Assembly (NCBI GenBank): GCA_028279875.1
Contig: JANQMU010000034.1
Span: 48,032 to 112,031 of the forward strand
Source of the DNA: Rhizobiaceae bacterium
Lineage (GTDB): Bacteria > Pseudomonadota > Alphaproteobacteria > Rhizobiales > Rhizobiaceae
DNA length: 64,000 nucleotides
Direction: 5' to 3'
Shown: positions 1 to 8,640 of the stretch, one piece after another
Layout: every line of letters begins with the position of its first letter
How positions within the stretch are numbered: the first letter of the stretch is position 1
Position numbers and translations under genes: made by a program
The notes under the pieces: model-generated
What the model was told of the DNA's origin: nothing
Seen by the model: only the letters and a program-made list of their open reading frames with translations
Database searches by the model: none

Positions 1-206
1 AGGCGCTTGCCGCGGGTGGCCGGCTGGTGGCCAATGTGGTGACGGTGGAAGGCGAGGGGCGCCTGTCGGCGCTTCATGCCGCCCATGGCGGGGATCTGAC
101 CCGCATCGCGGTGGCGCGAGCCGGGCCCATCGGCGGCTATCACGGATTCAGGCCGATGATGCCGGTCACGCAGTGGGCGGTCCAAAAAACCCGGGGGCGC
201 CGATGA
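1..206 (+). CDS. cobL: Precorrin-6Y C5,15-methyltransferase (decarboxylating), C-terminal end only
   Basis: This is the 3' end of a gene that begins before the window; the last 67 codons are visible and end in TGA at 204-206. The C-terminus reads like the CbiT-type methyltransferase half of CobL (LVANVVTVEGEGRL, then RIAVARAGPIGG, then MPVTQWAV), which methylates C15 and decarboxylates the acetate side chain of precorrin-6Y. The stop codon overlaps the ATG of cobI in an ATGA arrangement, so the two are translationally coupled. The assignment rests on the C-terminus and on the cobalamin neighbourhood; the catalytic domains themselves lie outside the window. Confidence 0.8.
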   Translation, partial: ALAAGGRLVANVVTVEGEGRLSALHAAHGGDLTRIAVARAGPIGGYHGFRPMMPVTQWAVQKTRGRR

Positions 207-973
207 GCGGAACGCTTTACGGCCTGGGTGTCGGACCGGGCGATCCGGAATTGATGACGCTGAAAGCCGACCGGCTTTTGCGGGCCGCGCCGGTGGTGGC
301 CTATCCGGCGCCCGATACGGGATCCAGCTTTGCGCGCCGGATCGTCGCCGCGACCATCCGCGAAGCGCAGATCGAGGTTCCGATCGTCGTGCCGATGCGG
401 GTGGAACGCTTTCCGGCCCGCCGGATCTATGACGAAGCGGCGCACACACTTGCCGGACATTTGCAGGACGGCCGCGATGTCGCTGTTTTGTGCGAGGGTG
501 ATCCCTTCTTCTACGGCTCGTTCATGTATCTCTACGAAAGGCTGGCCGGCCGCTTTCCCTGCGAGATCGTTCCCGGCGTGTCGTCGATGATGGCGAGCGC
601 CGCCGCCCTGCGGCGTCCGCTGGCGGCGCGCAATGACGCCCTGTGCGTCATACCGGGCCCGCTGGACGATGCTGAAATTGCGTCGAGAATCGATATGGCG
701 GAGGCGGTGGCCATCATCAAAATCGGCCGCCATTTCAGCCGGATCGTGGCGTTGCTTGAGAAAATGAATCTGGTGTCCCGTGCCGGTTATCTGGAGCGCG
801 TGTCGCTGCCCGAGGAACGTATTCTGCCGCTCTCGCAGGCCGGTGACCGGGCCCCCTATTTCTCGATGATCCTGATCTACAAGGGCGCCGAGAACTGGGT
901 GACCGACCTGCCCTTGATGCCGCGTGGCGCCACAAGGGCGGATGATGCCGCCCCGGTCGGTCTCCATGAATAG
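203..973 (+). CDS. cobI: Precorrin-2 C20-methyltransferase CobI
   Basis: A 256-residue tetrapyrrole methylase that transfers a methyl group from SAM to C20 of precorrin-2, giving precorrin-3A in corrin ring synthesis. The N-terminal glycine-rich loop GVGPGDP (residues 9-15) and the central segment CEGDPFFYGSFMYLYERL are typical of CobI/CbiL. I chose the ATG at 203 rather than a GTG 30 bases upstream because it overlaps the cobL stop and leaves the methylase loop near the N-terminus as in the family. The 3' end overlaps the start of the cbiG-cobJ gene. It is part of a tightly packed forward operon. Confidence 0.93.
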   Translation: MSGTLYGLGVGPGDPELMTLKADRLLRAAPVVAYPAPDTGSSFARRIVAATIREAQIEVPIVVPMRVERFPARRIYDEAAHTLAGHLQDGRDVAVLCEGDPFFYGSFMYLYERLAGRFPCEIVPGVSSMMASAAALRRPLAARNDALCVIPGPLDDAEIASRIDMAEAVAIIKIGRHFSRIVALLEKMNLVSRAGYLERVSLPEERILPLSQAGDRAPYFSMILIYKGAENWVTDLPLMPRGATRADDAAPVGLHE

Positions 974-2810
974 TGCGATGAAACCGGCGATCGTCATCCT
1001 CAACTCGTCTTCCGCGGCATTGGCACACACCATTGCCGCCGCGATCGGCGGCGCAGTTCACGGATTGTCCGGCCGGGTCGAGCGGGCGGATATCCGGTTC
1101 GATGCCGCCGGCGATCACATCCGGGCGCTGTTCGCGGAGGGTCGGGCGATCATCGCGGTGATGGCGAGTGGTGCGCTGATCCGCATCCTTGCGCCCGTGC
1201 TTTCCGACAAGGCCGGTGAACCGCCGGTGCTTGCGGTGTCGGAAGACGGCGCCAGTGTCGTACCGCTGCTCGGCGGCCATCACGGCGCCAATGATCTGGC
1301 GGCGGCCATTGCCGAGGCGTTGAACGGACATGCAGCCGTCACCACGGCGGGCGATGTCCGTTTCGGTGTGGCGCTGGACTCGCCTCCGGCCGGGTTTGTT
1401 CTGACCAATCCGGCGGCGGCGAAGGGCGTAATGGCGGACCTTCTGTCGGGGGCATCGGCACGGCTGGCTGGCGAGGCGGACTGGCTGCGTCATTCGGCGA
1501 TTCCGTTCGCGGAAGACGGAGCGGTGTGTCTGCGGATCACGGAGGCGTTGCACGACCCCGCGGACCATGAACTGGTCTATGCGCCGCAGACTCTGTGCCT
1601 GGGGATCGGCTGCGAGCGTGGCGCGGCGGCCGGCGAGGTCATCGGCCTTGTCGAACAGACGCTGCGCGAGGCGGGCCTTGCGCCTCAGGCGCTCGCCGGT
1701 GTGTTTTCCATCGATCTCAAATCCGATGAGCCGGCGGTCCATGCGGTTGCCGATCATTTCGGCGTTGCGGCGCGGTTCTTCGAAGCGGAAGTTCTGGAAG
1801 CCGAGCGGAGCCGGTTGGCCAACCCGTCGGATATCGTGTTTGCCGAGGTCGGCTGTCATGGCGTTGCCGAGGGCGCAGCGCTGGCCGCCAGCGGAGGCGA
1901 CGGCGTGCTGATCGTCCCGAAACGAAAGTCGAAGCGCGCGACCTGCGCGATCGCCCGCGCGGACCGGCCGATCGATGCCGAAGGGGTCGGACGTGCGCGG
2001 GGGATGCTCGCCATTGTCGGGATCGGGCCGGGCCAGGCGGACTGGCGCTCGCCGGAGGTGACTGCCCTGGTGTCGCGTTCCACCGATCTCGTGGGCTATT
2101 CGCTCTATCTCGATCTGCTCGGCTCCCTGGCGGATGGAAAGGCCTGCCATGATTTCGATCTGGGGCGGGAGGAGGAACGGGTCCGCCATGCCATGGAACT
2201 CGCAGGGCAGGGGCGTCAGGTATCGCTCGTATGTTCGGGGGACGCCGGCATCTACGCCATGGCGACGCTGGCCTTTGAATTGCTGGACAAAGCGGGGCCG
2301 GAGGATGGGTTGAGCGATGCGGCCCGACGCATCGAACTCGCGGTTTCGCCGGGCATATCAGCGCTGCAGGCCGCCGCTGCCCGCGCCGGCGCGCCGCTGG
2401 GACATGATTTCTGCACCATATCGCTGTCCGACCTGCTGACCCCGTGGGAAGACATCCGCCGCCGTATCGTGGCGGCGGGCGAGGGCGATTTCGTCATCGC
2501 CTTCTACAATCCGGTCTCGAGGCGCCGGCGCACCCAGCTTGCCTTTGCACGCCATGAATTGCTGCGCCACAGGCCGCGCGACACGCCGGTGATCCTTGCC
2601 GCCAATCTCGGGCGGGCGGGCGAAACGCTGCGCATCGTGCCGTTGCACGCCCTCGATGTCGACGATGTCGATATGCTGACGGTCGTGATTGTCGGCTCGT
2701 CGCAAACTCGCACGGTGGCGACCGGTGAAGGGCGGGTGTGGGTCTACACGCCGCGCGGCTACGCCGCCAAGCCGGGAACGGTGATCGAAACCCGCGAGGT
2801 GCGCGCATGA
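966..2810 (+). CDS. cobJ: CbiG/CobE-CobJ fusion: cobalamin biosynthesis protein and precorrin-3B C17-methyltransferase
   Basis: A 614-residue fusion. Residues 1 to about 330 form a CbiG-like part: an N-terminal domain with MASGALIRILAPVLSDK and VPLLGGHHGANDLA, then a CobE/CbiG C-terminal domain starting near residue 210 (LCLGIGCERGAAAGEV). From about residue 347 (LAIVGIGPGQADW) to the end is a CobJ/CbiH tetrapyrrole methylase that performs C17 methylation and ring contraction. CbiG opens the delta-lactone in the anaerobic route, while CobE is its counterpart in aerobic gene sets, so the fusion joins two successive functions. The start overlaps the cobI stop (ATG at 966; a second ATG at 978 is possible) and the stop overlaps cobM (ATGA). 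Confidence 0.9.
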   Translation: MNSAMKPAIVILNSSSAALAHTIAAAIGGAVHGLSGRVERADIRFDAAGDHIRALFAEGRAIIAVMASGALIRILAPVLSDKAGEPPVLAVSEDGASVVPLLGGHHGANDLAAAIAEALNGHAAVTTAGDVRFGVALDSPPAGFVLTNPAAAKGVMADLLSGASARLAGEADWLRHSAIPFAEDGAVCLRITEALHDPADHELVYAPQTLCLGIGCERGAAAGEVIGLVEQTLREAGLAPQALAGVFSIDLKSDEPAVHAVADHFGVAARFFEAEVLEAERSRLANPSDIVFAEVGCHGVAEGAALAASGGDGVLIVPKRKSKRATCAIARADRPIDAEGVGRARGMLAIVGIGPGQADWRSPEVTALVSRSTDLVGYSLYLDLLGSLADGKACHDFDLGREEERVRHAMELAGQGRQVSLVCSGDAGIYAMATLAFELLDKAGPEDGLSDAARRIELAVSPGISALQAAAARAGAPLGHDFCTISLSDLLTPWEDIRRRIVAAGEGDFVIAFYNPVSRRRRTQLAFARHELLRHRPRDTPVILAANLGRAGETLRIVPLHALDVDDVDMLTVVIVGSSQTRTVATGEGRVWVYTPRGYAAKPGTVIETREVRA

Positions 2811-3589
2811 CCGTCTATTTCATCGGGGCCGGCCCCGGAGCCGCCGACCTCATCACCGTGCGCGGCCTGCGCCTGATCGAAACATGTCCGGTCTGCCTCT
2901 ATGCCGGATCGCTGGTGCCGGCGGAGATCGTCGCCGCGGCGCCGGCTGATGCGCTGGTGATGGACACCGCGCCGATGCATCTCGATCTGATCGTCGACGA
3001 AATGGAAAAGGCCGCGCGCGCCGGCAAGGATGTCGCCCGGGTCCATTCCGGCGATCCGTCCATCTATGGCGCCATCGCCGAGCAGATGCGGCGTCTCGAT
3101 ACGCTCGATATCGATTACGAGGTGGTGCCGGGCGTCCCGGCCTTTGCCGGCGTGGCGGCGAAGCTGAAGACCGAGCTGACCCTGCCAGAGATTGCCCAGA
3201 CCGTGATTATCACGCGCACGGCGATGAAGGCCTCTGCCATGCCCGACAGGGAAAGCCTGGACATCCTCGGACGGTCGGGCGCGACCCTCGCCATCCATCT
3301 GTCGATCCGCAATCTCGACCATGTCCGCAATGCGCTGGCACCGCATTATGGAGAGGACTGCCCGGTGGTGGTCGCCTATCGGGCGACCTGGCCGGACGAA
3401 CTGTATATCCGCACGACCCTTGCCGACATGAAACGGGAGGTGCGCAAGGCCAAGCTGACCCGTACCGCGCTGATCATGGTTGGCCGCGTCTTCGGTGATG
3501 CGGACTATCGCGATTCCGCACTCTACGATGCCGATCACACGCATGTGCTGCGCAACGCCGGCAAGAAAAAGAAACCGGTGGGAGCTTAG
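2807..3589 (+). CDS. cobM: Precorrin-4 C11-methyltransferase CobM
   Basis: A 260-residue SAM-dependent methylase acting on C11 of precorrin-4. It has the short N-terminal loop FIGAGPGAADLITVRG (from residue 5), the CLYAGSLVP segment, and HSGDPSIYGAIAEQM, all characteristic of CobM/CbiF. The start overlaps the cobJ stop as ATGA; an in-frame upstream start lies inside cobJ and is not needed. The gene ends tail to tail with cobK, with four bases shared between the two stop regions. It closes the first forward run of the cobalamin block. Confidence 0.94.
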   Translation: MTVYFIGAGPGAADLITVRGLRLIETCPVCLYAGSLVPAEIVAAAPADALVMDTAPMHLDLIVDEMEKAARAGKDVARVHSGDPSIYGAIAEQMRRLDTLDIDYEVVPGVPAFAGVAAKLKTELTLPEIAQTVIITRTAMKASAMPDRESLDILGRSGATLAIHLSIRNLDHVRNALAPHYGEDCPVVVAYRATWPDELYIRTTLADMKREVRKAKLTRTALIMVGRVFGDADYRDSALYDADHTHVLRNAGKKKKPVGA

Positions 3590-4302
3590 CCGATGGCCAC
3601 CACCACTTCATCGACCGTGGCGAAGGGCTTTCCTGCCGGACTGCCGGGCCGCTCGAGCATGATCACCGGAACGGACAGGCGGCGCGCCGCCTCGATCTTC
3701 GCATATGATGCCTGTCCGCCGGCGTTGCGGCACACCAGATGGCTGATTGCACGGGATCGCAGCAGGTCAACTTCTTCGGCAAGGCTGCCCGGTTTTCCGA
3801 GAATGAGTTCGCATGAGCGAAAGGGCAACGCACCGGCCGGCGGGTCGACCATGCGGATCACGAAATGGACATCCTCCCGGGCAGCGAAGACGTCTATATG
3901 CTGGCGGCCAAGCGCCAGAAAAGCGCGGGCCGATGGTGGCAGTTGCGCACGGGCCTCCTCGAGCGTCACCACGGACCGCCAATCGTCGCCGCTGATCGGG
4001 GTCCAGGGTGCCCTGACGAGTGACATCAGGGGGGTGCCAGTCCGCCGCGACGCCTGTGCTGCGTTGGCGGATATGGTTTCGGCAAACGGATGGGTGGCAT
4101 CGATCAGCAGATCGATCTCCGCTTTCGCCAAAAAAGATGACAGGCCGTCGACCCCTCCGAAACCGCCGATACGGGTCTCACCGGCCGGCGGGTGCGGATT
4201 GACTGTGCGTCCGGCAAGGGATGTGATGATTTTCAGGTCGCGGCGGCCCGCAAGCCGCCCTGCGAGGTCCGCCGCTTCTGCGGTACCGCCCAAAATCAGC
4301 AT
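3586..4302 (-). CDS. cobK: Precorrin-6A reductase CobK
   Basis: A 238-residue NAD(P)H-dependent enzyme that reduces the macrocycle of precorrin-6A to precorrin-6B. The N-terminus MLILGGTAEAADLA is the nucleotide-binding start typical of CobK/CbiJ. Other family features are IDATHPFAE in the middle and CRNAGG near the C-terminus. I place the start at 4302 because everything upstream overlaps cbiD and shows no family similarity. It lies four bases after cbiD on the same strand, so the two form an inverted two-gene operon inside the forward cobalamin genes. Confidence 0.92.
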   Translation of the reverse strand: MLILGGTAEAADLAGRLAGRRDLKIITSLAGRTVNPHPPAGETRIGGFGGVDGLSSFLAKAEIDLLIDATHPFAETISANAAQASRRTGTPLMSLVRAPWTPISGDDWRSVVTLEEARAQLPPSARAFLALGRQHIDVFAAREDVHFVIRMVDPPAGALPFRSCELILGKPGSLAEEVDLLRSRAISHLVCRNAGGQASYAKIEAARRLSVPVIMLERPGSPAGKPFATVDEVVVAIG

Positions 4303-4306
4303 GGTT

Positions 4307-5419
4307 CTACGGGTGTCGGGCAAGGATGTTTCCCTTACGGTCGGTGATGATGACGTCCACCGCAACGGGCGCGTCACGCAGCGTGTCCTGTGCCGAGGCG
4401 GCGGCTTTGCGGGCGATGATCGGGGCGAGTTCAATGCCCTTTTGGTGAGTCAATTCAAGCACTTCAAGCGCTGTGTTGGCGGACAGAATCAGATCGGTGA
4501 TCTCCGGACTCTGCTGGCTTTCGGGAACGATGCCGGCAAGAAACGCCATATCGACCTGGCTGCGGCCGGAGTGAAGATCGAGCGCCCCCTGGGCGAGCTT
4601 GGTGAGCTTGGCGAAACCGCCGGCGATGGTCAGCCGGTCGACCGGGTGTTTGCGCAGATATTTCAGCAGGCCGCCGGCGAAATCGCCCATATCGAGCAGT
4701 GCGATATCTGGCAGTTTGAGGATTTTCTGCGCCGCGGCCTCGGATGTCGATCCGGTGGCGCCCAGCACATGGGTCAGGCCCGCCGCTCGGGCCACGTCGA
4801 TGCCGCGATGGATCGAATGGATCCAGGCGGAGCAGGAAAAGGGCTTGACGATCCCGGTGGTGCCGAGAATCGACAGGCCGCCAAGGATGCCCAGCCGCGG
4901 ATTCCAGGTCTTTTCGGCCAGCGCCGCGCCGTCGGGGATGGAAATGGTGATCTCGACATCCGGGGGCAGGCCGTGTTCGTCGCAGATGGCGTCGACGACC
5001 TCGCACATCATCTTGCGCGGAACCGGATTGATGGCCGGCTCGCCGACCGGTACCGGCAGGCCCGCCAGGGTGACCGTGCCGACGCCGGAGCCGGCGATAA
5101 AGCTGACGCCAGTTTCCGGTGGCAGCGGGCGCACCGTGGCAATGATGGTCGCGCCGTGGGTGACGTCCGGATCGTCGCCGGCGTCCTTGACGATGCCGGC
5201 GGATGCGTAACCGTTTCCCAGTGTCTCGAAGGCGAGGGCAAAGGCGGGCCGTTCGCCCTTTGGAAGCGTGATGACGACCGGGTCCGGAAACTCTCCGGTG
5301 ACAAGCGCCGTGAGTGCCGCCTTGGTGGCCGCCGTCGCACAGGCGCCGGTCGTCCATCCCCGTCGCAGGGGCGGGTCGTTTGCGTCCGCGCCGGCACTGG
5401 GCTTCGGTTCGTTCATCAT
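4307..5419 (-). CDS. cbiD: Cobalt-precorrin-5B C1-methyltransferase CbiD
   Basis: About 370 residues; methylates C1 of the corrin precursor at the ring-contracted stage. The family opening LRRGWTTGACATAATKAAL and the downstream KPFSCSAWIHSIHRGIDVA and ATGSTSE stretches identify CbiD. There are two adjacent ATG codons, at 5419 and 5416, and either could be used. CbiD belongs to the oxygen-independent route and takes the place that CobF has in the classical aerobic Pseudomonas denitrificans set, while its neighbours CobI, CobJ, CobM and CobK use aerobic-type names. It is transcribed divergently from cobA with only 52 bases between them. Confidence 0.93.
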   Translation of the reverse strand: MMNEPKPSAGADANDPPLRRGWTTGACATAATKAALTALVTGEFPDPVVITLPKGERPAFALAFETLGNGYASAGIVKDAGDDPDVTHGATIIATVRPLPPETGVSFIAGSGVGTVTLAGLPVPVGEPAINPVPRKMMCEVVDAICDEHGLPPDVEITISIPDGAALAEKTWNPRLGILGGLSILGTTGIVKPFSCSAWIHSIHRGIDVARAAGLTHVLGATGSTSEAAAQKILKLPDIALLDMGDFAGGLLKYLRKHPVDRLTIAGGFAKLTKLAQGALDLHSGRSQVDMAFLAGIVPESQQSPEITDLILSANTALEVLELTHQKGIELAPIIARKAAASAQDTLRDAPVAVDVIITDRKGNILARHP

Positions 5420-5471
5420 GCGGTTATAGGCGAGCGGCGATGCCGGCGGAAGGGCGTTTCGGGGGCGTGCG

Positions 5472-6293
5472 ATGGCTGACGATCTGACCCGCGATCTGGA
5501 GCAAATGACGCCCGGCTGCGTCTGGCTGGTGGGCGCCGGGCCCGGTGATCCCGGCCTGCTGACGCTGCATGCGGCCAATGCGATCCGCCAGGCCGATGTG
5601 ATCGTCTATGACGCCCTGGTCAATGCCGCCTGCCTGAAGCTGGCCCGACCCGGCGCGGTTCTGGAATATGCCGGCAAACGCGGCGGCAGGCCGTCGGCCA
5701 AGCAGCGGGATATCTCCCTGCGGCTGGTGGAACTTGCCAGAGCTGGCCATCGTGTCCTGCGGCTGAAAGGGGGCGATCCCTTCGTCTTCGGACGCGGCGG
5801 CGAGGAGGCGCTGATGCTGGTCAGGCACAATGTGCCGTTTCGCGTGGTGCCCGGCGTGTCGGCCGGGATCGGCGGTCTGGCCTATGCGGGCATTCCCGTC
5901 ACCCACCGCGACATCAATCACAGCGTGACCTTTCTGACCGGACATGATTCCAGTGGCATCGTGCCGGACCGGATCGACTGGAAGAGCGTTGCACAGGGAT
6001 CGCCCGTCATCGTCATGTATATGGCGATGAAACATATCGCGACGATCACCCGTCGCCTGATCGAAGCCGGTCGCGCGCCGGACGAACCGGTGGCCGTTGT
6101 CTGCAATGCAACGACGGATCAGCAGCAGATCGTGGAATCGACGCTGGACAATGCGGAGCGAGACCTGCTCGCCGCCGGGGTTTCGCCGCCGGCGATTGTC
6201 GTGGTTGGCGATGTCGTTCGTCTGCGCCAGTCGCTGGACTGGTTCGGCGATGCGCTCCATATGCCCGACGATCAGGATCGAAAACAGGTCTGA
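5472..6293 (+). CDS. cobA: Uroporphyrinogen-III C-methyltransferase CobA
   Basis: A 273-residue SAM-dependent enzyme that methylates uroporphyrinogen III at C2 and C7 to give precorrin-2, the entry into cobalamin and siroheme synthesis. It shows VGAGPGDPGLLTLHA (from residue 20), VIVYDALV, RLKGGDPFVFGRGGEEA (around residue 100) and VPGVSAGIGGLAYAGIP, the hallmark SUMT sequence. It lacks the siroheme-synthase (CysG) N-terminal domain. It starts the second forward run (cobA, cobB, cobC, cobD); cobB follows after 17 bases. Confidence 0.95.
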   Translation: MADDLTRDLEQMTPGCVWLVGAGPGDPGLLTLHAANAIRQADVIVYDALVNAACLKLARPGAVLEYAGKRGGRPSAKQRDISLRLVELARAGHRVLRLKGGDPFVFGRGGEEALMLVRHNVPFRVVPGVSAGIGGLAYAGIPVTHRDINHSVTFLTGHDSSGIVPDRIDWKSVAQGSPVIVMYMAMKHIATITRRLIEAGRAPDEPVAVVCNATTDQQQIVESTLDNAERDLLAAGVSPPAIVVVGDVVRLRQSLDWFGDALHMPDDQDRKQV

Positions 6294-6310
6294 CCGGAGG
6301 ATGATGGCAC

Positions 6311-7615
6311 ATGAGCGGCCTGCTGATCGCGTCACCCATGTCGGGGTCCGGCAAAACGACTTTCACGCTGGGGCTTTTGCGGGCCATGCGCAAGCGCGGC
6401 GTGGCGCTGGCTCCAGCCAAGGCCGGACCCGATTATATCGATCCGGCTTTTCATGCGGCGGCGAGCGGTGAGGCCTGTCTCAATTTCGATCCCTGGGGGA
6501 TGCGCCGCGAATTGCTGACGGCCAATGCCGCCCGAGCGGCGTCGGGCGACCGGATGCTGGTCGTGGAAGCGATGATGGGGCTGTATGACGGGGCAGCCGA
6601 TGGCACGGGTTCTGCGGCCGAGCTTGCCGTGCTGCTGAGACTGCCGGTGCTGTTTGTCGTCAATTGCGCGAAAATGTCCCATTCGGTTGCGGCGCTGGTG
6701 GGCGGTTTCAACCAGTTTGATCCGAATGTCATCATCGCCGGCGTTATTCTCAACAGTGTTGCCAGCCCGCGGCATGAGGCGATGCTGCGTCAGGCTCTTG
6801 AGCGAACCGGAGTCCGGGTGGTCGGAGTATTGTATCGCGACGAAGCGCTGCAGCTTCCGGAGCGGCATCTCGGTCTGGTGCAGGCCGGGGAACATGAGGC
6901 GCTTGAACGGTTCATCGACCGGGCGGCGGATCTGGTCGAAAGCCATTGCGATCTCGACGGGTTGCCTGCCATTGCGGCATCCCTCGGACCGGCCGATTCG
7001 GAATCGGATATCGACCGTCTGCCGCCGCCGGGGCAATGTGTGGCGGTGGCGCACGACCTGGCTTTTGCGTTCTGCTATGAGCACATGCTGATGGGCTGGC
7101 GTCTGAACGGCGCGGAAATCCAGCTGTTTTCGCCGCTGGCTGACGAACCGCCACCGAAGGAGGCGGATGCCGTTTACCTGCCCGGCGGCTATCCGGAATT
7201 GCATGGCGGGACGCTTTCGCAAGCCGCCACCTTCAGGGACGGCATGAAAAGGGCGGCCGGTGCCGGCATCCCGGTCTATGGCGAGTGCGGCGGCTATATG
7301 GTGCTCGGCGAAGGGCTGGTCGATGCCGCCGGTGACCGGCACGAAATGCTTGGCGTGCTGCCGCTGACGACCAGTTTCGCCAAGCGTCAACTGCATCTGG
7401 GATATCGCCGGCTGAGCCCTGTCAAAGACTTCTTCTGGCCGATGGCACTGACCGCCCATGAGTTCCATTACGCGACCATTATCGAAGAAGGGTCGGGCAA
7501 CCGCCTTTTCGAAGTGGAGGATGCACAGGGCGAGGCGCTTGCGCCTGCCGGCCTGAGGAGGGGATCGGTGTCCGGGTCGTTCATGCATGTCATCGACATG
7601 GCGGCAGGCCGATGA
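6311..7615 (+). CDS. cobB: Cobyrinic acid a,c-diamide synthase CobB
   Basis: A 434-residue glutamine-dependent amidase that amidates the a and c side chains of (hydrogeno)cobyrinic acid using ATP. The N-terminal P-loop SPMSGSGKTT is at residues 8-17, followed by KAGPDYIDPAFH. The C-terminal glutaminase-like half has YLPGGYPELHG and YGECGGYMVLG, whose cysteine (near residue 326) is the predicted glutaminase nucleophile. The start at 6311 is the only one of three nearby ATG codons in frame. The stop overlaps cobC by four bases. Confidence 0.95.
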   Translation: MSGLLIASPMSGSGKTTFTLGLLRAMRKRGVALAPAKAGPDYIDPAFHAAASGEACLNFDPWGMRRELLTANAARAASGDRMLVVEAMMGLYDGAADGTGSAAELAVLLRLPVLFVVNCAKMSHSVAALVGGFNQFDPNVIIAGVILNSVASPRHEAMLRQALERTGVRVVGVLYRDEALQLPERHLGLVQAGEHEALERFIDRAADLVESHCDLDGLPAIAASLGPADSESDIDRLPPPGQCVAVAHDLAFAFCYEHMLMGWRLNGAEIQLFSPLADEPPPKEADAVYLPGGYPELHGGTLSQAATFRDGMKRAAGAGIPVYGECGGYMVLGEGLVDAAGDRHEMLGVLPLTTSFAKRQLHLGYRRLSPVKDFFWPMALTAHEFHYATIIEEGSGNRLFEVEDAQGEALAPAGLRRGSVSGSFMHVIDMAAGR

Positions 7616-8628
7616 GGGCGGACCGGGCCGTTGCGCGTGTTGCGCATGGCGGTGCCCTGACCGCGGCCTGCGCCCGGTTCGGCGGCGCGCCGGAAGACTG
7701 GTTGGACCTGTCGACCGGGATCAATACGCGGGCCGTCGCCTTGCCGGTAATTCCGGCTTCCGTCTGGCAGCGCCTGCCGGATGCACAATTGTCGGACGAT
7801 GCCAGCCGCGCCGCGGCGGGCTTTTACGGCGTTTCCTCGGGCGTGGACCCGCTGCCGGTGGCCGGCGTGCAAAGCGCCATCCAGGTGCTGCCGTCGGTAA
7901 CCGAGGGGCCGGTCGCCATCGTCGGGCCGACCTATGAGGAATATCGGCTTTGTTTTGAGCGGGCCGGCCGTCCCGTCGAGATGATAGCCGACCTGTCCGC
8001 GGTGGGCCCGGTCCACCGCTTGGTCATTGTCGTCAATCCCAACAATCCCGATGGCCGGACTTATCGGCCGCAGGATGTGCTGGATCTTGCGACAAAACTG
8101 GCGGCGCGGGATGGCGTTCTCATCGTCGATGAGGCCTTTGCCGACCTAAGGCCCGACATCAGCGTTGCCGCACAGGCGGGACGGCAACCGGGCCTGGTCG
8201 TGTTGCGGTCTTTCGGCAAGTTTTTCGGACTGGCGGGTCTGCGTCTCGGCTTCGTCCTGGCGGAAGCGGGATTTTCGCGCCGGATGGCCGGTCTGCTCGG
8301 GCCGTGGCCCGTGTCGGGGCCGGCGCTTGCGGTCGCCCGGTCCGTGCTGCGCGACAGCCACCTGGTCAGTTCCGTCTCCGAGCAGATTGCCGAGCGCCGC
8401 AAGGCGCTTGCAGTGGTGCTGCAGAATGCCGGTCTATCAATCGCCGGCGGAACGGATTTGTTCCTGCTGGCCGATCATGGCGAGGCGCAGAAGGTCCATC
8501 TGGCGCTTTGCCGCCAGCATATTCTGACACGCGTCTTCGATTACCGGTGCAACTGGATCCGCTTCGGGCTCTGCCCGGATATCGGGTCCGACCAGCGGCT
8601 CGGTCGCGCCCTTGCGGCCATCGATTGA
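7612..8628 (+). CDS. cobC: L-threonine-O-3-phosphate decarboxylase-type PLP enzyme CobC
   Basis: A 338-residue fold-type I PLP protein that makes the (R)-1-aminopropan-2-ol phosphate linker of cobalamin. It begins HGGALTAACARFGGAPEDW and LDLSTGIN, the usual start of CobC/CobD decarboxylases. It has VNPNNPDGR in the middle and LRSFGKFFGLAGLRLG, where the lysine near residue 203 should hold PLP. Its ATG overlaps the cobB stop (ATGA). The Pseudomonas name cobC equals cobD in Salmonella. The next gene, cbiB-type cobD, uses the product, which supports the role. Confidence 0.92.
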   Translation: MRADRAVARVAHGGALTAACARFGGAPEDWLDLSTGINTRAVALPVIPASVWQRLPDAQLSDDASRAAAGFYGVSSGVDPLPVAGVQSAIQVLPSVTEGPVAIVGPTYEEYRLCFERAGRPVEMIADLSAVGPVHRLVIVVNPNNPDGRTYRPQDVLDLATKLAARDGVLIVDEAFADLRPDISVAAQAGRQPGLVVLRSFGKFFGLAGLRLGFVLAEAGFSRRMAGLLGPWPVSGPALAVARSVLRDSHLVSSVSEQIAERRKALAVVLQNAGLSIAGGTDLFLLADHGEAQKVHLALCRQHILTRVFDYRCNWIRFGLCPDIGSDQRLGRALAAID

Positions 8629-8640
8629 CGCGGCCGGCCG

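Noticed and set aside
140..1033. Long minus-strand open frames opposite cobI and other G+C-rich genes
   Set aside because: These are shadow frames with histidine/arginine-rich, low-complexity translations and no family similarity; the plus-strand genes are unambiguous.
5420..5471. Cobalamin riboswitch between cbiD and cobA
   Set aside because: The gap is only 52 bases and shows no B12-box, far too short for the aptamer; any riboswitch for the block would be upstream of the window.
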